Positions 1-5,934 of a DNA stretch of 6,365 nucleotides are shown in pieces. The DNA lies in contig JBKECC010000140.1 of the NCBI GenBank assembly GCA_047974135.1, positions 1-6,365 of the forward strand, given 5' to 3'. The position numbers were made by a program, and so were the translations under genes. The notes beneath the pieces were generated by a model. That model saw only the letters and a program-made list of their open reading frames with translations, did no database searches and was not told where the DNA came from. Position 1 is the stretch's first letter. Each line of letters starts with the position of its first letter. Origin of the DNA: JAIRQK01 sp047974135. GTDB lineage: Bacteria > Campylobacterota > Campylobacteria > Campylobacterales > Campylobacteraceae.

Positions 1-2649
1 ACTGTAAGTGGATATGGAAATATAACTGATACATTAAACCTAAATAATAATGCAACTCTTCTTGCATTAACATCTAATGCAAGTAGTAATATCTATGTAG
101 AGAATTTAGTAATGAATGGTGGAGTAATTAACACAAATACTACTATTAACTCTCTATCACAATTGGACAATCCTATATTTAATGTTGGCAACTTAAGTAA
201 TATTGGTTCGTCTGTAACACTATTAATAGATTTAAATACTTCTATTCTTGATACAAATATATCTAATCCAAACAGTACTAACTTATATGATTATGGTAAC
301 ACCAACACAACAGTACAACATCAAGTAGTTAATGCAAGCAATGTATTAGCAGGAAATGGTTCTCAAGTTGACATAAAACACTTAAATGGTTCTGTATCTA
401 ACGACACAGTTACCCTTGGTTTATATGACAATTTAGATCAAATTGGTAATGCAACATTTGGTGTAACTGCTACAATGATGGATAATGGAACTAGTGCTGG
501 TATATACATAGGTTATGGTTTGAAAGAGATAGAAGCTTTTGCAAATAAAACAGTAACTCTATACTCAGAAAACGCAACTGGTAATATACTAAATGCAAAA
601 CTTTCTGGTGAAGGTGGTTTTACATTTACAGGAAGTAATGCTACTTATGTTGGAAATGCTGCTTCAAATTACACAGGGAATACCCTTCTAGCTGACAATG
701 CAAATATAACAGCTCTATCCAGTAATGCATTTGGTAATACAGAAAATTTAACATTAGAAGCAAATACAACATTTAACCTAGGTAACTACTCTCAAATTGT
801 AAATAACACTATAAACAATGATGGAGTTATAAATATAGATAATGGAATACTAACTTCAAATACACTAAACAATACAAATATTTTAAATGTTAAAACTGGA
901 ACTATCAGCATAGCCAACTACTTTGATACAAATGAAACATCATTAAATGGAACATTAAATATAAGCAGTGTTGCCTTGTTAAATGGAACACTAAGTGGCA
1001 CAGGGGTCGTTAATGCCAATACTTCAACATTTATAGTTGATAGCAATAACTCAAACTTTAGTGGAACACTAAATCTAAATAGCGGAGTATTAATTCTTGG
1101 CTTTAGCAATACAACATCATCTTCTATTGGTGGAGATGTAAATGCAGCATCTGGTACAGTTGTACAAGGATATGGAAGTATAGGAAATAACTTAACTCTT
1201 GAGAGTGGCTCAAAACTATTCCTTGGTGATAACATAACAAATTACTCAACTACTATGACTGTAGGAAATGTAACATTTAAAACTGGATCTTTGTTAGAGA
1301 TATATGCAGATGAAAACAATACTTATTCAACCCTTACTGTAGCAGATAGTGCAACAATTGAAAATGGTGTTACTCTAATACTAAATGCTGATGCAAATTG
1401 GAGTTTAAATAAAAATTACACCATCATAAGTACAGGAAGTGGAGTAAGTGGTAACTTTAGTAGTATAACAAGTAATTTCTTATACGTAAGACCAGAAACA
1501 GTTACAGATTATTATAATGTATATTTGATACTAACAAGAATCAGCAATACATTTAAAAATGACAACTTAACCTATAATCAAAACTCAGTTGCAGGTGCCC
1601 TAGACACTGCAAAAGATTCAACCATAGGAAACACTATACTTACTATGAGTGAAGCAAATGTAAGAAATGCACTTGATAGTTTAAGTGGAGAGATATATGC
1701 TTCAACAAATACTATTCTCTTTACAAATGCTAACTTCCTAAGAAAAGTAGTTCTATCTCACATGATATATAATAACTCTACTTGTTACAATAATGAAGAT
1801 GGTGCAACTATATGCAATAACAATAAAGATATAGAGTATAAAGATTGGATAAGTCTATGGGGAAGAGATACAAATATTGATTCAAACAATAACTATGCAG
1901 ATGTAGATTCAAATAGCTTTGGTTTCCTAGTAGGACTTGATAATCTTCAATATGATAATACTCTATTTGGTATAGCTTTAGGTTATGAAAAGACAAAGAT
2001 AAGAGTAGATAACAGATACTCTAAAAACAACATGGATACTATGCACTTAAGTATATATGCAAATAAAGAGTATAAACCTCTCTCAATAAGAGGTGGTCTT
2101 GGTTACTCATTCTCAGTAGCAGATGTAAATAGAGATATACCTTTTATGAGTGAAAGTGCAAAAGCAAAATATCATGCTCAGCTTGCTCAAGTATTTACTG
2201 AAGTATATAAACCAATCAGTATAAGTAAAGAAGCTACTATTACTCCATATCTACAATTAGCATATATGTATCTATATACAAACAGCTTCACTGAAAGTGA
2301 TGCCACATATTCAAATCTAAAAGTAAAAGGAAGAGATGATCAAGTACTTCTAAGCACTCTTGGACTTAGAAGTATATACGACATCACACAACAACTCTCA
2401 CTTGAACTTAACCTTGGATGGCAATATGCAGCACTTGATATAAGAGGAGAGAGTGATAACAGATTTGCAACTGGTAGTGATACTTTTAACATAAGAGGTG
2501 GAAGTCTTGGAAGAAACTCAGGTATAGTTGATCTTGGTATTATATATAACCTAACATCAGACCTATACTTCAACCTTATATATAAAGGTGAATTAACAAG
2601 AAAACTACAAGAACACTCAACAACATTTAGAGTTAATTATAGGTTTTAG
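1..2649 (+). CDS. Autotransporter (type Va secretion) outer-membrane protein, 5'-truncated by window edge
   Basis: The frame is open from base 1, so the ATG at 112 is internal and 882 C-terminal residues are visible (codon 1 = bases 1-3). Codons 1 to about 510 form an Asn/Ser/Thr/Gly-rich passenger with short beta-helix-like repeats. These include three (N/S)GTL(N/S) units at bases 946, 982 and 1060 and a stretch near codon 347 resembling autotransporter-associated strand repeats. A helical linker carries LSGEIYAS (codons 561-568), a typical pre-barrel motif. The barrel runs from about Trp616 to the terminal Phe882 (last residues NYRF), with alternating aromatic strands as in the autotransporter beta-domain family. 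By family knowledge the barrel inserts in the outer membrane and exports the passenger to the surface, often for adhesion. The passenger's own function is not recognisable. There is no Arg before codon 497, and all 18 Arg codons are AGA or AGG. The signal peptide and promoter lie upstream, outside the window. Confidence 0.93.
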   Translation, partial: TVSGYGNITDTLNLNNNATLLALTSNASSNIYVENLVMNGGVINTNTTINSLSQLDNPIFNVGNLSNIGSSVTLLIDLNTSILDTNISNPNSTNLYDYGNTNTTVQHQVVNASNVLAGNGSQVDIKHLNGSVSNDTVTLGLYDNLDQIGNATFGVTATMMDNGTSAGIYIGYGLKEIEAFANKTVTLYSENATGNILNAKLSGEGGFTFTGSNATYVGNAASNYTGNTLLADNANITALSSNAFGNTENLTLEANTTFNLGNYSQIVNNTINNDGVINIDNGILTSNTLNNTNILNVKTGTISIANYFDTNETSLNGTLNISSVALLNGTLSGTGVVNANTSTFIVDSNNSNFSGTLNLNSGVLILGFSNTTSSSIGGDVNAASGTVVQGYGSIGNNLTLESGSKLFLGDNITNYSTTMTVGNVTFKTGSLLEIYADENNTYSTLTVADSATIENGVTLILNADANWSLNKNYTIISTGSGVSGNFSSITSNFLYVRPETVTDYYNVYLILTRISNTFKNDNLTYNQNSVAGALDTAKDSTIGNTILTMSEANVRNALDSLSGEIYASTNTILFTNANFLRKVVLSHMIYNNSTCYNNEDGATICNNNKDIEYKDWISLWGRDTNIDSNNNYADVDSNSFGFLVGLDNLQYDNTLFGIALGYEKTKIRVDNRYSKNNMDTMHLSIYANKEYKPLSIRGGLGYSFSVADVNRDIPFMSESAKAKYHAQLAQVFTEVYKPISISKEATITPYLQLAYMYLYTNSFTESDATYSNLKVKGRDDQVLLSTLGLRSIYDITQQLSLELNLGWQYAALDIRGESDNRFATGSDTFNIRGGSLGRNSGIVDLGIIYNLTSDLYFNLIYKGELTRKLQEHSTTFRVNYRF

Positions 2650-2664
2650 AAAGAAAGAAAGAAA
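2649..2664 (+). repeat. (GAAA)4 tetranucleotide tract
   Basis: Four perfect GAAA units begin at the last base of the autotransporter stop codon and continue into a purine-rich stretch (GAAAA follows after one A). The tract lies after the stop, so slippage would not change the protein. It may be only compositional. Confidence 0.6.
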
Positions 2665-2700
2665 AGAAAACAAAACCAACCAACGAGACAAAGAACATAA

Positions 2701-2734
2701 ACTTACATGTAAAGAAATTTCTTTACATGTAAGT
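2701..2734. repeat. Perfect 34-bp palindrome with two TTACATGTAA cores
   Basis: The left half ACTTACATGTAAAGAAA (2701-2717) is the exact reverse complement of bases 2718-2734, with no spacer. Each half contains the 10-bp palindrome TTACATGTAA (2703-2712 and 2723-2732; start-to-start distance 20 bp, about two helical turns). No T-run follows on either strand, so it is a poor match to an intrinsic terminator. It could be a double operator for a dimeric regulator, a terminator of an AT-rich type, or a small repetitive element. It sits 51 bp after the autotransporter stop. Confidence 0.9.
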
Positions 2735-2792
2735 GCTAAAAAACACTGCAATAATAAATAAAAAAATCTGAAAACAACTCTTTAAGCAAACT

Positions 2793-2798
2793 TATATT
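2793..2798 (+). promoter_or_regulatory. Possible -10 element for the SDH-family proteinase gene
   Basis: TATATT lies 34 bp before the TTG start and is preceded by an AT-rich stretch with no clear -35 box, as is usual for sigma-70 promoters in Campylobacterota. The overlapping TATTAT (2795-2800) is an alternative. Many such hexamers occur by chance at this base composition. Confidence 0.4.
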
Positions 2799-2820
2799 AT
2801 CATCTTTTTCTATCTTTATT

Positions 2821-2827
2821 AAGGAGG
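2821..2827 (+). promoter_or_regulatory. Strong Shine-Dalgarno site that decides a TTG start
   Basis: AAGGAGG is a full-strength match to the anti-Shine-Dalgarno sequence and ends 5 nt before TTG at 2833-2835. The next in-frame ATG is at codon 8 and would be too far from this site, so the TTG start is preferred. Confidence 0.85.
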
Positions 2828-2832
2828 ATTTT

Positions 2833-3912
2833 TTGAGTATTCTTAAAAACATTATGAATGGCAACAAGAATTCTGACTCACAAAATGAAAAAGGAGACAA
2901 TGTGTCAAACGAAGAGGTAAAACATAAAGAGCCACCAGTTTTATTTGATAAAACTCAAGCTATTATCGCTAAACTTTCAAAGATTTTAGATGCACCAGTG
3001 CTTACTTATTGGAATAGTTATCGTGGTGGCGTTTGCCACAATGACGTAACTATACTTTACAAAATACTTGAAAATATTGGCAAACAAGATAAAGTTTACC
3101 TGTTTATAAACAGTAGCGGTGGAAATGGGCGCTCAAGTTCACGTATGATAAACCTTCTTCGCCAATACACAGACAAAATCGTAGCCCTTGTCCCACTTGA
3201 GTGCGCTTCAGCTGCAACTATGCTTGCTATTGGAGCCGATGAAATACAGATGGGTCCTTTGGCATTTTTAACTGCTGTTGATACATCTTTAACTCATGAT
3301 TTATCCCCACTTGACCGCGACAATAACCGCGTAAGTGTAAGTTTAGATGAATTAAACAGAACAGTTAGACTTTGGGAAGAACACGCTATAAAAAATGAAG
3401 GTGCTTCAAATCCTTATCAGTTTTTATTTAACCATGTTCATCCACTCGTAATCGGTGCGGTAGATCGTGCTGAAAGTCTTTCTATCATGCTTTGTGAAGA
3501 GATACTATCAACTCACATGAAAGATAAAGCAAAGATAAAAGATATAGCAAATACGCTCAACTCAAAGTACCCAAATCACGCTTATCCTATCATGTTTGAC
3601 GAGGCTACAAGAATTGGACTAAACGTAACAAGAATGAGCAAAGATGTAAACACTCTACTTCTTGATTTACACCAAATCTACTCAGAAATGGGTCAAAAAG
3701 CAACTGTGGATTACGATGAGAAAAACTCTCACTCAAATGAGATATTAAATATTCACGAAACTCACAATATGCAAATTTTCTACCAAAATGACAAAGATTG
3801 GTATTATAGAGCTGAAGAGAGACGCTGGATAACACTAAATGATAACTCGAGTTGGAGAAAAATCGAAGAAGTAAATGGAAAATTAGTAAGAAGCACACTA
3901 CATATCGAATAG
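2833..3912 (+). CDS. SDH-family Clp-fold serine proteinase (serine dehydrogenase proteinase-like)
   Basis: The protein has 359 residues. Residues 9-33 are hydrophilic and probably disordered. The Clp/crotonase-fold core spans about residues 36-275. VYLFINSSGGNGR (88-100) matches the Gly-rich oxyanion segment of SppA/ClpP-like proteins, and ECASAATMLAIGADEI (123-138) holds the likely nucleophile Ser126. MGPLAFLTAVD (140-150) fits the conserved segment that follows in the SDH_protease family. His155 lies 29 residues after Ser126, but I cannot say whether it is the catalytic base. I see no signal peptide or transmembrane helix, so a cytoplasmic location is inferred, whereas several relatives are membrane-anchored. 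The C-terminus adds a His-bearing linker (His300, 308, 311) and a Trp/Tyr-rich tail (about 312-345; Trp323, 332, 341) outside the usual core. The substrate is unknown. The gene appears monocistronic: palindrome clusters lie on both sides and it has its own promoter and Shine-Dalgarno. Arg codons include CGT and CGC, unlike the autotransporter upstream. Confidence 0.85.
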   Translation: MSILKNIMNGNKNSDSQNEKGDNVSNEEVKHKEPPVLFDKTQAIIAKLSKILDAPVLTYWNSYRGGVCHNDVTILYKILENIGKQDKVYLFINSSGGNGRSSSRMINLLRQYTDKIVALVPLECASAATMLAIGADEIQMGPLAFLTAVDTSLTHDLSPLDRDNNRVSVSLDELNRTVRLWEEHAIKNEGASNPYQFLFNHVHPLVIGAVDRAESLSIMLCEEILSTHMKDKAKIKDIANTLNSKYPNHAYPIMFDEATRIGLNVTRMSKDVNTLLLDLHQIYSEMGQKATVDYDEKNSHSNEILNIHETHNMQIFYQNDKDWYYRAEERRWITLNDNSSWRKIEEVNGKLVRSTLHIE

Positions 3913-3919
3913 TTTATAA

Positions 3920-3950
3920 TCTTTACATGTAAAACTTTTACATGTAAAGA
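3920..3950. repeat. 15-bp inverted repeat with two TTACATGTAA cores; possible terminator
   Basis: The arm TCTTTACATGTAAAA (3920-3934) is perfectly complementary to bases 3936-3950 around a single C at 3935. The two TTACATGTAA cores start at 3923 and 3938, 15 bp apart. On the + strand the stem is followed by GATTTTTG, so it could end the proteinase transcript 7 bp after its stop codon. The stem is very AT-rich, so terminator strength is uncertain. The core is the same as in the palindrome at 2701-2734. Confidence 0.85.
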
Positions 3951-3984
3951 GATTTTTGAATCATTGCTATCCTCTAATAAAATT

Positions 3985-4016
3985 AGCTTTATTTACATGT
4001 AAAGCTTTGTATACAA
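3985..4016. repeat. Third palindrome site: TTTACATGTAAA plus adjacent TTGTATACAA
   Basis: TTTACATGTAAA (3992-4003) is a perfect 12-bp palindrome with the same core as the two inverted repeats that flank the proteinase gene. It is bracketed by AGCTTTA (3985-3991) and TAAAGCT (4000-4006), which can form a 7-bp stem. A second, different 10-bp palindrome, TTGTATACAA, follows at 4007-4016. The arrangement suggests a protein-binding or recombination site rather than a coding function. Confidence 0.7.
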
Positions 4017-4046
4017 TTTGTGCGTTACTAAAAAATCGTTAAAAAA

Positions 4047-4190
4047 TTTGAGCGACAGTAAAAATAGAGAGATAAACTGTTTGAGGTATTTCCGAGTTTT
4101 TATCTCAGCCTTGTAAAAGCGAAAAATTTTAGATTTTTTTGTACTAGCACTTGAATTTTTGTTTCTTTTTCTTCAAGGAAAAAGAAAGAG
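4047..4190. other. Non-coding stretch with two stem-loops; candidate dispersed intergenic element
   Basis: This is the middle of the 433-bp gap between the proteinase gene and gltX, and I find no gene in it. GAGATAAACT (4069-4078) pairs with AGTTTTTATCTC (4095-4106) as a 10-bp stem with a 2-nt T bulge; the outer 8 bp (GAGATAAA/TTTATCTC) are perfect. Further on, TTTCTTTTTC (4162-4171) pairs with GAAAAAGAAA (4178-4187) around a 6-nt loop. The order of a gagataaactgtttgag-type stem followed by a TTTCTTTTTC hairpin resembles intergenic sequence I remember from other Campylobacterota genomes, but that memory is unverified. Bases 4191-4300 hold AT-rich sequence with nothing clear. Confidence 0.5.
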
Positions 4191-4304
4191 AGGAAAGTTA
4201 AAAGCTAGATACTTTCATAAAATTTTTATCATTCTATAGATTATTTTCTTTTAAATTTTAACAAAAAATTCTTTTCATTCCTACAAGAATCATTAAACAA
4301 AACC

Positions 4305-4313
4305 TGCTATAAT
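4305..4313 (+). promoter_or_regulatory. Extended -10 promoter of the gltX-yggT-slt operon
   Basis: TGCTATAAT contains a consensus TATAAT (4308-4313) with the extended TGN motif. T-rich sequence lies upstream and there is no evident -35 box, which matches Campylobacterota sigma-70 promoters. Transcription would start near 4320, giving a leader of about 25 nt before the gltX ATG. The leader carries the Shine-Dalgarno AGGA (4337-4340), 5 nt before the start codon. Confidence 0.75.
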
Positions 4314-4345
4314 AAACACTTTTAACAAAACAAATTAGGATTTTT

Positions 4346-5644
4346 ATGTATCGTTTTGCCCCTTCACCAACTGGTGATATGCATATTGGAAATTTAAGAG
4401 CTGCTATTTTTAACTTTATCTCTTCAAAACAAGATGGAAGCGGATTTTACATTCGTATTGAAGACACTGATACCGAACGAAATATAGAAGGAAAAGATAA
4501 AGAAATTTTAGAAATTTTAGAGATTTTTGGATTAAAGTACGAACATCTTTACTATCAGATGCAAAATTTAAAATACCATCGTCAACTTGCCATGCAACTT
4601 GTAGCTGAAAAAAAAGCTTTTGCTTGCTTTTGCACAGAAGAAGAGTTAGAAACAAAAAGAGAGGCTGCAAAGAGAGCTGGCATTGCTTACAGATATGACA
4701 ACACTTGTTTAAACTTAAGCGATGAAGAGATTTTGAACAATGAAAAACCTTTTGTTATTCGCCTAAAACAGCCGGAAAACTCTATATCTTTTCATGATGA
4801 TATAAAAGGTGATTTAACTTTTGAACCAAAAGATATAGATAGTTTTGTGATTTTACGACAAAATAAATATCCAATGTATAACTTTGCTTGCGCGGTTGAT
4901 GATATGTTAGAGGGAACTACAAAGATTATCCGTGGCGAAGACCATGTATCAAACACTCCAAAACAAGAGCACATTCGCCACTCTTTAGGATATACGCAAT
5001 CTCTTGGTTACGCACATCTTCCAATCATACTAAATGATAGCGGAAAAAAGATGAGTAAACGTGATGATGCTTCAAGTGTTAAATGGTTACTTGAACAAGG
5101 TTTTTTACCAAGTGCCATCATCAACTATCTTGTACTTTTAGGAAATAAAACTCCTATTGAGATTTTTAGTTTAGAAGAAGCTATAAAATGGTTTGACTTA
5201 AAAGCCATATCAAAATCACCTGCGAGATTTGATATAGAAAAATTAAGATTTGTAAACCGTGAACACTTAAGAGTTTTGGATGATTTAGAATTTTCAAAAA
5301 TGCTTGGTTTTAACGATAAAGACATTGGCAAACTTGGCAAGCTTTACACCGAAGAAGGAAGTACAATTTTAGAGATAAAACCAAAAATAGAAGCTATATT
5401 TAGTAAAAAAACTGCTCCTGAAGGCTTTGAAGTGCAATTTGAAAAGATAAAAAGTGAACTTTTAAATGCTCCATATTTTGAAGAGTATAATGATTTAAAA
5501 AACTATATAACCACAAAAACAGGCTTTAAAGGAAAAGAGTTATTTAAACCTTTGCGTGTGCTTCTAAGTGGAAGTGAACACGGTCCAGAACTTATACTTC
5601 TTTATAGTATATTAAAGCCATATCTAAAGGAAATCTCTAAATGA
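4346..5644 (+). CDS. gltX: Glutamyl-tRNA synthetase, GluRS2 type (probably charges tRNA-Gln)
   Basis: This 432-residue class I aminoacyl-tRNA synthetase attaches glutamate to tRNA in the cytoplasm. It has the HIGH-type motif HIGN (13-16) inside RFAPSPTGDMHIGN, the IRGEDH segment (195-200) and a KMSKS-type loop KMSKR (235-239). The C-terminal anticodon-binding domain ends with KGKELFKPLRVLLSG (395-409). It closely resembles H. pylori GluRS2 (HP0643, about 439 residues), which is known to charge tRNA-Gln with Glu for amidation by GatCAB. That specificity is inferred here from similarity and gene order. Gly413 falls at the position of H. pylori Gly417, which I recall as linked to tRNA-Gln recognition. 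Cys94, Cys96 and Cys121 keep the CxCx24C spacing of the zinc site in E. coli GluRS, but Asn123 replaces the fourth ligand. The ATG has AGGA 5 nt upstream. The stop codon overlaps the next start (ATGA). Confidence 0.95.
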   Translation: MYRFAPSPTGDMHIGNLRAAIFNFISSKQDGSGFYIRIEDTDTERNIEGKDKEILEILEIFGLKYEHLYYQMQNLKYHRQLAMQLVAEKKAFACFCTEEELETKREAAKRAGIAYRYDNTCLNLSDEEILNNEKPFVIRLKQPENSISFHDDIKGDLTFEPKDIDSFVILRQNKYPMYNFACAVDDMLEGTTKIIRGEDHVSNTPKQEHIRHSLGYTQSLGYAHLPIILNDSGKKMSKRDDASSVKWLLEQGFLPSAIINYLVLLGNKTPIEIFSLEEAIKWFDLKAISKSPARFDIEKLRFVNREHLRVLDDLEFSKMLGFNDKDIGKLGKLYTEEGSTILEIKPKIEAIFSKKTAPEGFEVQFEKIKSELLNAPYFEEYNDLKNYITTKTGFKGKELFKPLRVLLSGSEHGPELILLYSILKPYLKEISK

Positions 5645-5934
5645 TTTTGCAAAACTTTTTAATCGCCCTTGCCGATACCATATCGATAGCTGTAAATATC
5701 TATATCTGGATTATCATCATTTCAGCGTTAATCTCATGGGTACAACCAAATCCGTACAATCCAGTTGTGCAATTTCTTTACAAATTAACAGCTCCTGTTT
5801 ACAGACTTGTTAAAAGATTTATACCAACGGTTATTGGCGGAATTGACTTATCACCAATTGTTATCATACTTGCATTACAGTTTTTAAATATCTTTTTAGT
5901 AGGAACGCTAAGGTCATTTGCATATGGTATGTAG
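5641..5934 (+). CDS. YggT-family integral membrane protein
   Basis: The protein has 97 residues and two hydrophobic segments (about 5-34 and 71-90) joined by a conserved cytoplasmic or periplasmic loop. SWVQPNPYNPVVQFLY (32-47), TAPVYR (50-55) and GGIDLSPIV (66-74) are the signature stretches of the YGGT family. The length is normal for one YGGT repeat. The molecular function is not well defined; family members have been linked to osmotic stress tolerance and to division or envelope organisation in other bacteria. The ATG overlaps the gltX stop by 4 nt, and AAGGA (5627-5631) lies 9 nt before it, so translational coupling is likely. The position between gltX and slt is the same as HP0644 in H. 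pylori, from memory. Confidence 0.92.
   Translation: MILQNFLIALADTISIAVNIYIWIIIISALISWVQPNPYNPVVQFLYKLTAPVYRLVKRFIPTVIGGIDLSPIVIILALQFLNIFLVGTLRSFAYGM

Noticed and set aside
112..114. ATG at 112 as the start of the autotransporter
   Set aside because: The frame is open upstream to base 1 with the same Asn/Thr-rich composition, there is no Shine-Dalgarno before it, and an autotransporter needs a signal peptide, which is not there.
918..1235. A 105-codon minus-strand open frame inside the autotransporter gene, and similar minus-strand frames elsewhere
   Set aside because: They lie opposite well-supported genes, have no ribosome binding sites or recognisable protein features, and arise from the biased codon use of the + strand genes.
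2649..2664. (GAAA)4 as a phase-variation tract
   Set aside because: It begins at the stop codon and lies well upstream of the next gene's promoter, so slippage would not change a reading frame.
1..3912. Autotransporter and SDH-family proteinase as a two-gene secretion and processing operon
   Set aside because: The 183-bp gap holds a perfect palindrome, a probable promoter and a strong ribosome binding site, and the proteinase has no export signal to reach a surface passenger.
2701..4003. ACATGT/CATG sites as restriction-modification targets under selection
   Set aside because: CATG occurs many times within the genes of this window, so it is neither avoided nor confined to the palindromes.
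2701..4016. CRISPR array or tRNA genes in the intergenic regions
   Set aside because: The palindrome copies are too short and irregularly spaced for CRISPR repeats, and no cloverleaf or T-loop sequence was seen.
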